Shown here piece after piece: positions 1-6,514 of a stretch of 8,999 nucleotides of DNA (the first letter of the stretch is position 1; every line of letters begins with the position of its first letter). Both the position numbers and the translations under genes were made by a program. This DNA is from an uncultured Lysobacteraceae bacterium. GTDB lineage: Bacteria > Pseudomonadota > Gammaproteobacteria > Xanthomonadales > Rhodanobacteraceae. The stretch is taken from assembly GCA_946482585.1 (NCBI GenBank), contig CAMLSI010000202.1:1-8999 (forward strand), read 5' to 3'. The notes under the pieces were generated by a model, which ran no database searches, was not told the DNA's origin, and was given only the letters and a program-made list of their open reading frames with translations.

Positions 1-451
1 CGAGCAGTTCGGGGGTCTGTTCGCAACTGCGCCGCGCCGGCTGGTAGGACAGCGACGCGCCGTGACGCACGGTGACGAGGTAGTTGCGGCCGAGGAAGAT
101 GTGGGTCTCGCCGAACTCGATCTTGCCGGCGACGGCCTGCGCCGTATGCACGACGATGAACAGCGAGTCGCCGTAGACCTCGATCTTGGGGCGCTGATGC
201 GCCGCATGTGCGTCCTCGATCGCGAGTTCGTGCAGGTCGAATTCTTCCTGCAGCCGCTCGAGCAGGCTTTCGTCGGGTTCGTGCAGACCGACCCAGACGA
301 AGTTGCTGCTGTCCTTCAGCACTTCGCTGATCTCGGCGATCGTGATGTCGCGCAGGCGCTGGCCGGTCTCGGTCGAGTACGCCACGCAGTTCACGACCAT
401 CGCATGCGGATCGACCGGCAGGGACAGCGAAGGGCTCGGCGCAAGATTCAT
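1..451 (-). CDS. corA: CorA-family Mg2+/Co2+ transporter, N-terminal part (runs off left edge)
   Basis: The first 150 codons of a CorA-type divalent cation channel are present; the gene continues beyond position 1. The visible part is the cytoplasmic N-terminal domain. It contains the family-typical stretch VNCVAY near residue 20, WVGLHEPDESLLERLQEEF at about 54-72, then LAIEDAHAAHQRPKIEVYGD and FIVVHT, followed by the strand HIFLGRNYLVTVRHG. The transmembrane helices and GMN selectivity motif that define CorA would lie outside the window and cannot be checked. CorA forms an inner-membrane homopentamer importing Mg2+ (and Co2+/Ni2+). The start is uncertain: ATG at 451 gives a 17-residue extension, while ATG at 400 (Met18) begins MVVNCVAY, which resembles many CorA N-termini. 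Neither has a clear Shine-Dalgarno sequence. The neighbouring reductase gene ends 103 bp upstream on the same strand. Confidence 0.88.
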   Translation of the reverse strand, partial: MNLAPSPSLSLPVDPHAMVVNCVAYSTETGQRLRDITIAEISEVLKDSSNFVWVGLHEPDESLLERLQEEFDLHELAIEDAHAAHQRPKIEVYGDSLFIVVHTAQAVAGKIEFGETHIFLGRNYLVTVRHGASLSYQPARRSCEQTPELL

Positions 452-472
452 GGGCGGCTCGACAGCAGGGGC

Positions 473-488
473 GCGGCAATGATGCCGC
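473..488 (-). promoter_or_regulatory. Small hairpin in the corA 5' leader
   Basis: Perfect inverted repeat GCGGCA-N4-TGCCGC, 21 nt upstream of the distal corA start, in the 103-bp gap between the reductase stop and corA. An RNA with this element would form a 6-bp GC-rich stem. The same gap also holds GTCCGG-N13-CCGGAC (510-534) and a GGCGCC-N7-GGCGCC pair (545-563) that straddles the reductase stop codon. None is followed by a T-run, so these are not convincing intrinsic terminators. At this GC content such repeats arise easily by chance, and no specific function is assigned. Confidence 0.3.
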
Positions 489-554
489 AACCCCGCGATG
501 CCGCATACCGTCCGGCCGCCGGCCTTTACCGGACTCGCGGCCCTGGCGCCGCGT

Positions 555-1571
555 TCAGGCGCCGAAACCTTCGAGCACGATCTTCCCGCGCGCCTTGCCG
601 CTCTCGATCAGCGCGTGCGCGCGCCGCAGGTTGGCCGCGGTTATCGCGCCGAAATGCTCGCCGAGCGTGGTCGCGAGCGTGCCCGCATCGATGAGATCGG
701 CGACGGCGCCGAGCAATCGGTGCTGCTCGATCAGGTCCGGCGTCTCGAACAGCGGACGCGTGAACATCATCTCCCAGTGCAGCGACAGCGCCTTGCGCTT
801 GAGCTTCAGCACGTCCAGCGGCGCGGCCGGATCGTCGATGAGGCCGAGGCGGCCCTGCGGCTTCAGCGCTTCGACGATCGCGTCGTAGTGGTGGTCGGTA
901 TGGGTCAGGCTCGCGACGTAGTCGACCTGGGACACGCCGATCCGGCGCAGTTCCCCGGCCAGCGGCTGCGAATGATCGACGACGTCGTGCGCACCGAGCG
1001 CCTCGACCCATTCGCGCGTTTCCGCGCGCGACGCCGTGCCGATCACGCGCAGGCCGGTCAGGCGCCGCGCGAGCTGCACGAGGATCGAACCGACGCCGCC
1101 CGCGGCGCCGATCACGAGCAGGCTTTCGCCCGTGCTGTCGCGGCGCACCTGCAGGCGATCGAACAGCAGTTCCCAGGCCGTGATCGCGGTCAGCGGCAGC
1201 GCCGCAGCCTGGGCGAAGTCCAGCCTCGACGGCATGCGGCCGACGATGCGCTCGTCGACGAGCTGCCGCTCCGCATTCGATCCCGGGCGCGCGATCGAAC
1301 CTGCATACCAGACGCGATCGCCGGGTTTGAACAGGCTGACTCCCGCGCCGACCGCGCGGACCACGCCGGCCGCGTCGAAGCCGAGCACGCGCGGCGCGCC
1401 GTCGATCGGTGCCGCGTGGCGCCGCAGCTTGGTGTCGACGGGGTTGACCGAGATCGCGTGCACGTCCACGAGCAGGTCGCGCGGTCCCGGCGTCGGTTCC
1501 GGAAGCTCGATGTCGACGAGGGCTTCGGCGTGATCGACGGGCAGGTTGGCGTAATAGGCGATGGCTTTCAT
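555..1571 (-). CDS. Zinc-binding-alcohol-dehydrogenase-family NADPH:quinone/enone oxidoreductase (MDR superfamily)
   Basis: This 338-residue protein matches the usual length (about 335-340) of the medium-chain dehydrogenase subgroup annotated 'zinc-binding alcohol dehydrogenase family protein' (TIGR02817-like). The N-terminal GroES-like domain carries SVNPVDTKLRR (41-51), LGFDAAGVV (63-71) and FKPGDRVWYAGS (81-92). The Rossmann domain carries the nucleotide-binding loop GAAGGVG (155-161), preceded by LPLTAITAWELLFDRL (126-140). The Cys/His catalytic-zinc ligands of true alcohol dehydrogenases are absent, so despite the family name it is probably a zinc-independent NAD(P)H-dependent reductase of quinones or alpha,beta-unsaturated carbonyls. 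ATG at 1571 is chosen because it begins MKAIAYY, as family members do, and has GGAAGAA just upstream. The VOC gene ends 43 bp upstream on the same strand, implying one operon, with a divergent LysR gene as likely regulator. The true substrate is unknown. Confidence 0.92.
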   Translation of the reverse strand: MKAIAYYANLPVDHAEALVDIELPEPTPGPRDLLVDVHAISVNPVDTKLRRHAAPIDGAPRVLGFDAAGVVRAVGAGVSLFKPGDRVWYAGSIARPGSNAERQLVDERIVGRMPSRLDFAQAAALPLTAITAWELLFDRLQVRRDSTGESLLVIGAAGGVGSILVQLARRLTGLRVIGTASRAETREWVEALGAHDVVDHSQPLAGELRRIGVSQVDYVASLTHTDHHYDAIVEALKPQGRLGLIDDPAAPLDVLKLKRKALSLHWEMMFTRPLFETPDLIEQHRLLGAVADLIDAGTLATTLGEHFGAITAANLRRAHALIESGKARGKIVLEGFGA

Positions 1572-1574
1572 GGG

Positions 1575-1581
1575 TTCTTCC
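1575..1581 (-). promoter_or_regulatory. Ribosome binding site of the reductase gene
   Basis: On the minus strand GGAAGAA precedes ATG (1571) with CCC between them. It is the clearest Shine-Dalgarno match in the window. It supports this start over in-frame upstream GTG/ATG codons that would run the protein back into the VOC gene. Confidence 0.65.
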
Positions 1582-1614
1582 GGTGGGCGATAGGAAAACG
1601 TATAAAAGTACAGA

Positions 1615-2007
1615 TCATGCGTCCGCGTCGAGTTCGATGACGACTCCGCCGGGCAGCCGCACGAACACCTGCACGCCGCCGTCGGGCAGGGTGGCGACGT
1701 CGTGATCGAGCGCCGCGGCGCGCACGCGCGCAATGAGGTCGGCTGCCGGCTCGTCGGTGCGGAATGCGATGTGCGCGAGGCGAACTGCCTCGCCTTGCGC
1801 CGGTGCGGAAACGACATGGAGCCAGGCTTCCGTATCGCGATACAGCCATTGCCCCGGAAACGGGAATGGCGGCCGATAGCCCGGGCGCAGGCCCATGACC
1901 TCGCCGAACAGGCGCGACAGTGCGGGGCTGCTGCCCGCTTGCAGGTTCACGTGATCGAAGCGCCAGCGCGCTGCGGGAGGAGAGGGCGAGGTCGGCGAAA
2001 CGGACAT
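1615..2007 (-). CDS. VOC-family (glyoxalase/bleomycin-resistance fold) protein
   Basis: This 130-residue single-domain protein has the length and pattern of the vicinal oxygen chelate superfamily. Visible hallmarks are WRFDHVNLQ with His19 on the first strand, a helix ending FGEVMGLRPGYRPPF, LAHIAFRT with His79 on the strand opening the second half, and the C-terminal VVIELDAD with Glu125. His/His/Glu at these positions is the usual metal triad of the fold, so a metal-dependent reaction on a small carbonyl compound, or a binding role, is plausible. VOC proteins vary widely (isomerases, dioxygenases, thiol transferases, binding proteins) and no substrate can be read from sequence. It is the first gene of a two-gene unit with the reductase 43 bp downstream, and is divergent from the LysR gene. 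No strong ribosome binding site is seen before ATG 2007. Confidence 0.88.
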   Translation of the reverse strand: MSVSPTSPSPPAARWRFDHVNLQAGSSPALSRLFGEVMGLRPGYRPPFPFPGQWLYRDTEAWLHVVSAPAQGEAVRLAHIAFRTDEPAADLIARVRAAALDHDVATLPDGGVQVFVRLPGGVVIELDADA

Positions 2008-2082
2008 GGACGCACTGCCGCGAAGAGGTGGGGCATCTTGATTGATTGACGCGCGCGCATAAACGCGGCAAAAACCGAATCA

Positions 2083-2103
2083 GTTTCAACGAATGCTTGA
2101 AAC
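2083..2103. promoter_or_regulatory. Candidate LysR-type operator: GTTTCAA-N7-TTGAAAC
   Basis: A perfect 7-bp inverted repeat with a 7-bp spacer, centred at 2093, lies in the 114-bp gap between the divergent VOC and LysR starts. It is AT-rich by local standards. The centre is 29 nt before the LysR ATG (2122) and 86 nt before the VOC ATG (2007). That suits autorepression of the regulator and activation of the divergent operon, the usual LysR-type arrangement. At the dyad centre the classic T-N11-A pattern reads C-N11-G, with the nearest symmetric T/A pair being T-N13-A, so it is not a textbook LTTR box. Binding by the adjacent regulator is inferred from position and symmetry only. Confidence 0.55.
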
Positions 2104-2121
2104 CGCATAGCGGGACACGCG

Positions 2122-3036
2122 ATGAAGGCGTTGATCGAACTCGAGTTTTTCGTGCGGGCCGCAGACGGCGGCAGTTTTTCGGCGGCGGCGCGCAGCCTCG
2201 ATCTGAGTCCGGCCGCGGCGAGCGCGGCGATCAAGCGCCTGGAAGCGGAGCTGCAGACGCGACTGTTCGTGCGCTCGACGCGCAGCCTGCGCCTCACACC
2301 CGACGGCGAGCGGTTCCTGCAGCATTGCCGCGTGGCGCTGCAGGCGCTCGGCGAAGGCGAACAGGCGCTGCGCGGCGGCGGCGCGGCATTGCGCGGCAAT
2401 CTGCAGCTGTCCATGCCGTCGGATCTCGGCCGCAATCTCGTGCTGCCCTGGCTCGACGACTTCCTCGCGGCTCACCCGGCGCTGCGGCTGCGCGTGCAAT
2501 TGTCGGATCGCCTCGCCGACGTCTATCGCGAACCGGTCGATCTCGCGCTGCGCTACGGCGCGCCGGCGGATTCGGCGCTCGTTGCGCTGCCGCTCGTGCC
2601 GCAGAACCGTCGCGTCGCGTGCGCCTCGCCCGGCTACCTCGCGAAGCGCGGGCGTCCGCAGCATCCGCAGGAGCTGCGCGGACACGACTGCCTGCGTTTT
2701 CTGTTGAGCGACGATCTGCACGCGCGCTGGCGTTTTCACGGTGCCGCGGGCGACAGCGTCGTGGTCGTCGACGGCGACAGGGTCAGCGACGACGGCGACG
2801 CGGTGCGGCGCTGGGCCGTCGCGGGCCGCGGCATCGCCTACAAATCGTGGCTCGACGTCTGCGGCGACGTGCAGGCGGGACGGCTCGAAGTGCTGTTGCG
2901 CGAATGGCGCGGCGAATCGGCGCCGCTGAACCTGATCTGCGCCGATCGTCGACTGCTGAGTCCCGCGGTCCACGCGCTGCGCGAATTTCTCGTCACGCGC
3001 TGCGCGCAAATGCCGCCGCCGCCGGACGCGGCCTGA
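2122..3036 (+). CDS. LysR-type transcriptional regulator
   Basis: This 304-residue protein has the standard LysR length and architecture. Residues about 1-60 form the winged helix-turn-helix: FFVRAADGGSFSAAARSL, then LSPAAASAAIKRLEAELQ as the recognition region, then LFVRSTRSLRLTPDGE in the wing. A linker helix rich in Ala/Glu/Gln follows, then the periplasmic-binding-like effector domain from about residue 92 (LRGNLQLSMPSDLGRNLVLPWL). The pattern fits the CrgA-like branch, including VDLALRYGAPADSALVALPL and a C-terminal LREFL. It is transcribed divergently from the VOC-reductase pair and is very likely their regulator, probably sensing a small molecule related to their substrate. The inverted repeat 18 nt upstream of its ATG suggests autoregulation. 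The ATG at 2122 starts the conserved first helix; only a weak GGGAC precedes it. Confidence 0.95.
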   Translation: MKALIELEFFVRAADGGSFSAAARSLDLSPAAASAAIKRLEAELQTRLFVRSTRSLRLTPDGERFLQHCRVALQALGEGEQALRGGGAALRGNLQLSMPSDLGRNLVLPWLDDFLAAHPALRLRVQLSDRLADVYREPVDLALRYGAPADSALVALPLVPQNRRVACASPGYLAKRGRPQHPQELRGHDCLRFLLSDDLHARWRFHGAAGDSVVVVDGDRVSDDGDAVRRWAVAGRGIAYKSWLDVCGDVQAGRLEVLLREWRGESAPLNLICADRRLLSPAVHALREFLVTRCAQMPPPPDAA

Positions 3037-3038
3037 AC

Positions 3039-4298
3039 TCAGCGAAGGTCCGGTGCCTCCGCGTCGCAATGGCGCACGGCGCGCGCGCGGTCGCCGAAGG
3101 TCTGCGTGCGCTCGAGGTAGAGCCGTCCCGCCTCCGCGCGGCTATCCGGCGACAGGCGCGCGTCGAGCTGCTGCAGCGCGCGCAGGTCGGCCGCGAGCAG
3201 CGCGTCCTCGGCGCGTGGCGTATCCACATAGCAGCCGTGCGCGTTGAGCCAGATGCGCCAGGCGCGCCAGGCCCAGGCCTGCGCCGCCGGTGCCGACGCA
3301 TCGGCCAGTTGTGCGTCGATGGCCGTGTCGGCGCCGAGATCCGCGGCGCGACGCTGCCACTGCGGCGCGAGATCCGGTTGCGGCGGCAGATGACCGTAGC
3401 CCCGGCTCAGCACGCTGGCGGCGAACTCCACCTGCGTGTCGTCGCGTTCCGCGAGCTCGAGCAGCAGGCGCAGTCCGACGCGGTCCTGCGCTTCGTTCTC
3501 GTGAGCGAGCATCTGCAGCACGAGCGCGCGGCCGACGCGGCTCTGCGACTGGCTTTCCCAGAGCGAACGCAGCTCGGCGCGCACGCGCTCGAGCAGGCTC
3601 GGTGTCGGCGGATCGAGCTGCAGCGCCGTGCGCAGTTTCTCGAATGCGTCGGCGTCGCTGCGTGCGGCATAGTCGTGCCGCGCGCGGGCCAGACTGTCGC
3701 GCGCGGCGCGCCAGGCGGCGCAGCGCTGCTGCCGTCGTGCGAGGCGCTGTACGCGCGCCTCGAAATCCGCCCGCACGAGGGCCTGCGCGCCGGCATCGAG
3801 CCCGGTCAGCAGCGCCGCATCGAGTGTCGTCGCGAACGGTGCCGCGTCGCCGAGATCGTCGCAATCGTCGTGCAGTTCCGCCGCCGCGGTCGCCGCGCCC
3901 GCATCGCCGCGGCGCAATCCGCGTTCGATCGCGCTCGGCAGAGCCGACGGCACGGCCGGGGAATCGAGCGCGCCGAAACGGCGGCGGTCCCCGGTCCGCG
4001 CCGCGGCCGTCTGGTTGTCGCGCCATTGCTGCGGCGTGAATTCGCGACGCGGATCATCGATCGCGCGTGCGTCGTCGGCGGAAATGGCGTCGTCGCGCGC
4101 CGGTGCCGGTGCCGGTGCCGGCGGGCGCGTCTGCGGTGTCGCGGGATCGGTCGGTGCGGCGGCGCTGCGGCGAGGCGACGCCTCGGCCGGCGGAGCCGGC
4201 GCGCGTACCGCATAGACGAACACGGCCGCATGCAGCGCAACGACGAAGACGAAGACGGGAAGGTTGATTCGGGACGGAGGCGGTTCGCGCATCGGCAC
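3039..4298 (-). CDS. Hypothetical membrane-anchored, proline-linker, probably periplasmic protein
   Basis: I do not recognise this 419-residue protein. It has a short basic N-terminus, one hydrophobic helix at about 12-31 (INLPVFVFVVALHAAVFVYAV), and a Pro/Ala-rich linker at about 33-68. After that comes a charged, largely helical C-terminal region rich in Ala, Arg, Asp and Leu, including a segment of the style FEARVQRLARRQQRC. Four cysteines (146, 193, 356 and 411) all follow the membrane helix. They could form disulfides if, as the signal-anchor topology suggests, the domain is periplasmic. The helical C-terminus weakly recalls Sel1/TPR-type solenoids, but no repeat is clear enough to call. 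The start is GTG at 4298 or ATG at 4292; neither has a good ribosome binding site. It ends 2 bp from the convergent LysR stop, and a 166-bp divergent gap separates it from the GGDEF-EAL gene. Base composition matches its neighbours. Reality as a gene is supported by its uninterrupted length, a coherent signal-anchor and the fit of its ends to neighbours. Confidence 0.78.
   Translation of the reverse strand: MPMREPPPSRINLPVFVFVVALHAAVFVYAVRAPAPPAEASPRRSAAAPTDPATPQTRPPAPAPAPARDDAISADDARAIDDPRREFTPQQWRDNQTAAARTGDRRRFGALDSPAVPSALPSAIERGLRRGDAGAATAAAELHDDCDDLGDAAPFATTLDAALLTGLDAGAQALVRADFEARVQRLARRQQRCAAWRAARDSLARARHDYAARSDADAFEKLRTALQLDPPTPSLLERVRAELRSLWESQSQSRVGRALVLQMLAHENEAQDRVGLRLLLELAERDDTQVEFAASVLSRGYGHLPPQPDLAPQWQRRAADLGADTAIDAQLADASAPAAQAWAWRAWRIWLNAHGCYVDTPRAEDALLAADLRALQQLDARLSPDSRAEAGRLYLERTQTFGDRARAVRHCDAEAPDLR
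4101..4121. repeat. Short tandem repeat (CGGTGC)x3 coding for a Pro-Ala run
   Basis: Three perfect copies of the hexamer CGGTGC, plus a partial fourth, encode alternating Pro-Ala in the linker just after the membrane helix of the hypothetical protein. A repeat like this could change length by slippage without shifting the frame, altering the spacer between membrane and folded domain. Such linkers are common and the repeat is short. Confidence 0.7.
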
Positions 4299-4332
4299 GG
4301 CGGCGTCGGAGAAGGCTCAAGCCTAGCGCACC

Positions 4333-4349
4333 TGCCGGCGGCACCGGCA
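4333..4349. promoter_or_regulatory. Inverted repeat in divergent gap (TGCCGG-N5-CCGGCA)
   Basis: A perfect 6-bp GC-rich inverted repeat with a 5-bp spacer lies in the 166-bp gap between the hypothetical protein and the divergent GGDEF-EAL gene. The gap should hold both promoters. The only -10-like element I noticed for the plus-strand gene is TACACT at 4430-4435, with no acceptable -35 at normal spacing. The repeat could be a regulator site or chance; confidence is low because such GC palindromes are frequent in this genome. Confidence 0.25.
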
Positions 4350-4464
4350 TTGCAGAATCGCGCGGGTCGGCGCGGCGTCGCACGCGCGCCGAAGGCCGTG
4401 GCCGTCCGCCTCCCGTGTCGCGAGTCGGCTACACTGGCCTTCGCCCGCCCAGCAGGTTGCCCGC

Positions 4465-6504
4465 GTGGAAGTCGAACGCCCGCCGCGCCGAGATCGTCTG
4501 AGTACTCGCCTGACGCGCATCGTGCTGCTGAGCACCTTGTTGATCGGCGGCGCGCTCTCGCTGCTGCAGGTACTGGCCGACGCGCACGGCAACAGCAACG
4601 AACTCGATCGCGCCGGTCGTCAGGCATTGACCACGCTCAAGCGCGCCGCCACGGAATCGGTCTACGAGATCGACAGCGAGCTCGCCGGTCAGGTGCTCGA
4701 AGGTCTCGCTGCCTATCCCGGTGTGTTCCGCGCCGAAATCCGCATGCTGCCCGCCACCGTGCTCGCGCGGCGCGAAGGCGAACTCGCGAGCAGTCCGTGG
4801 CGCGGCCTCAGCGACCGGCTGTTCGGCGCGCAGCGCGACTATCAGGAGCTGCTGACCGACCCGAGCAGCGGCGCCACGCTCGGCGAACTCCGCGTCAGCG
4901 TCGATACCTTCGTGCGCGGCCGCGATTTCCTCGCCCGCACCGCGATCGTGTTCGGCGTCGGCATTGCCTGGGCGGCGCTGCTCGGCCTCGTATTGCTGGC
5001 CGTCGTCAATCGCGTGCTCACGCGCCCGCTGGAACATCTCGCGGGCGAGCTCGCCGACAGCGACGCGATGTCGCTCGATACTGCCTCGGTCAAGGTGCCC
5101 GAGGATCACGAGCACGACGAACTCGGCCAGCTCGCGCGCGCCGTCAATACGCTGCTCGACGGCATCCGGGAAAATCTCGCACGCCGCGCCGAGGCCGAAG
5201 CGCGCGCGAACTATCTGCAGCAGTTCGACGACCTGACCGGATTGCCGAACCGCCATCTGCTGCTGGCGCGGCTCGGTCATGCCGTCGCGACCGCGGCGTC
5301 GCGCGGCTCGCCGCTCGCGCTGCTCGTCGTCGACCTGTGCAACCTGCGCGCGATCAACGACACCTACGGCCGTGCCGTCGGCGACGATCTGCTGCGCGAG
5401 TTCGCGCGCCGTCTCGACGCGATCGACGGCGTGTTCGTCGCGCGCGTCGTCGAGGACAAGTTCGCGCTGCTGCTCTACGACGCGGCATCGCGCACGGCGG
5501 TCGAGCGCCTGCTCGCCGAGATCAGGGCGGCGCTCGCGCGTGCGATCGAGTTGCCGGCCGGCCAGTTCCAGCTCGAGGTGCGCGCCGGCAGCGCGCTCTA
5601 CCCGGACGACGCGGACAGTGCCGAGAACCTGTTGCAGAACGCCGAATCCGCGCTCGCGCACGCCAAGGGCGACGGTGTCAGCGGCGCGGCGTTCTTCGAT
5701 GCGGCGCGCGACGACGAATCGGCGACGCGTCGTCGCCTGAGCCAGGACCTGCGCCGCAGCGCGATCGGCGACGAGCTCGAACTCGTATTCGATCCGCTCG
5801 TCGCCGCGGGCAACGGCCGTGTGCACGGCATGGAAGCGCTGCTGCGCTGGAATCATCCGCAGTTCGGCCTGCTGCGGCCCGCGAGCTTCATCCGTCTGGC
5901 CGAAGAGAACGGCACGATACAGGCGCTCGGCGACTGGGTCGTGCGGCAGGCCTGCGCACGCGCCGTGGTCTGGCGCAGCGCCGGCTACGCGGTGCCGATC
6001 TCGGTCAACGTTTCCGGCGCGCAATTGCGCGAAGGCAACCTGCACGAGCGCGTCGCCGCGGCGCTCGACGCGCATGGCCTGCCCGGCTCGGCGCTCGAAC
6101 TCGAAATCACCGAGACGGCGATCGTCGACAACCTGAAGTACGCGGCCGAATCGCTGCGCCGCCTGCGGGCGCTCGGCACCGGCATCGCGATCGATGATTT
6201 CGGCACGGGTCATGCGTCGCTCGGTTATCTGAAGCAATTGCCGGTGACCAAGCTCAAGATCGACATGAGCTTCGTGCGCGACGTGCTGACCGATCTCAGC
6301 GATGCGACCATCGTGCGCGCGATCGTCGGGCTCGGGCACAGCCTCGGCCTGCAGGTGGCGGCCGAAGGCGTGGAAACGCCGGGGCAGCGACGCTTTCTCG
6401 AAGACATCGGCTGCGACCTGCTCCAGGGCATGCTGTTCGGCTGCGGACTGCGCGAGAGCGATGCGCTCGGCTACGCCAAACAGCGCTCGGTCGTGACGGG
6501 CTGA
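4465..6504 (+). CDS. Membrane-bound composite GGDEF-EAL protein, probable c-di-GMP phosphodiesterase
   Basis: This 679-residue protein reads in order: TM1 at about 17-37; a periplasmic sensor-like segment of about 120 residues with no recognised motif; TM2 at about 159-182; HAMP linker (about 183-240); GGDEF-fold domain (about 251-415, opening FDDLTGLPNR); EAL domain (about 430-672). The GGDEF active-site motif is degenerate, reading VEDKF at 329-333, so diguanylate cyclase activity is unlikely; the domain may be structural or bind GTP. The EAL domain is complete: E457 of EALLRW, N515, E547, E550 (ITE), D577-D578 (DDFGTG), K598 (LKID), E634 (AEGVET) and Q654. Their spacing agrees with the catalytic set I recall for RocR. 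It probably hydrolyses c-di-GMP to pGpG at the inner membrane under control of a periplasmic signal. The start is GTG at 4465 with only a weak GCAGG upstream. It ends 10 bp from the convergent solute-binding protein gene. Confidence 0.94.
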   Translation: MEVERPPRRDRLSTRLTRIVLLSTLLIGGALSLLQVLADAHGNSNELDRAGRQALTTLKRAATESVYEIDSELAGQVLEGLAAYPGVFRAEIRMLPATVLARREGELASSPWRGLSDRLFGAQRDYQELLTDPSSGATLGELRVSVDTFVRGRDFLARTAIVFGVGIAWAALLGLVLLAVVNRVLTRPLEHLAGELADSDAMSLDTASVKVPEDHEHDELGQLARAVNTLLDGIRENLARRAEAEARANYLQQFDDLTGLPNRHLLLARLGHAVATAASRGSPLALLVVDLCNLRAINDTYGRAVGDDLLREFARRLDAIDGVFVARVVEDKFALLLYDAASRTAVERLLAEIRAALARAIELPAGQFQLEVRAGSALYPDDADSAENLLQNAESALAHAKGDGVSGAAFFDAARDDESATRRRLSQDLRRSAIGDELELVFDPLVAAGNGRVHGMEALLRWNHPQFGLLRPASFIRLAEENGTIQALGDWVVRQACARAVVWRSAGYAVPISVNVSGAQLREGNLHERVAAALDAHGLPGSALELEITETAIVDNLKYAAESLRRLRALGTGIAIDDFGTGHASLGYLKQLPVTKLKIDMSFVRDVLTDLSDATIVRAIVGLGHSLGLQVAAEGVETPGQRRFLEDIGCDLLQGMLFGCGLRESDALGYAKQRSVVTG

Positions 6505-6514
6505 TCGCGCGGCA

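Noticed and set aside
545..563. GGCGCC-N7-GGCGCC at the reductase stop as an intrinsic terminator
   Set aside because: Each arm is itself a palindrome common at this GC content, and there is no U-run after it.
62..694. A 210-codon plus-strand frame over the left end
   Set aside because: The minus strand here encodes an unmistakable CorA N-terminus, and the plus frame crosses into the antisense of the reductase.
498..1640. A 380-codon plus-strand frame antisense to the reductase
   Set aside because: It mirrors the minus-strand reductase, which has clear MDR motifs, a ribosome binding site and correct length. The antisense translation has Arg/Asp-rich composition typical of a shadow.
1572..1817. 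An N-terminal extension of the reductase frame back to 1817
   Set aside because: It would overlap the VOC gene by about 200 bp with low-complexity Arg/Ser/Pro sequence. The ATG at 1571 has a ribosome binding site and gives the family-typical MKAIAYY start.
2038..2063. TTGATT/TTGACG repeats and CATAAA as a sigma-70 promoter for the LysR gene
   Set aside because: The best -35/-10 spacings are only 14-15 bp or less, and on the minus strand TTGAAA to TTTATG is 20 bp. The elements are suggestive but not good enough to list.
2046..6197. A 1383-codon open frame on the plus strand, the longest in the window
   Set aside because: It is Arg/Ala/Gly-rich low-complexity translation out of frame with the LysR and GGDEF-EAL genes and antisense to the hypothetical protein. 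Stop codons are rare at this GC content, so it is a shadow frame with no domain logic.
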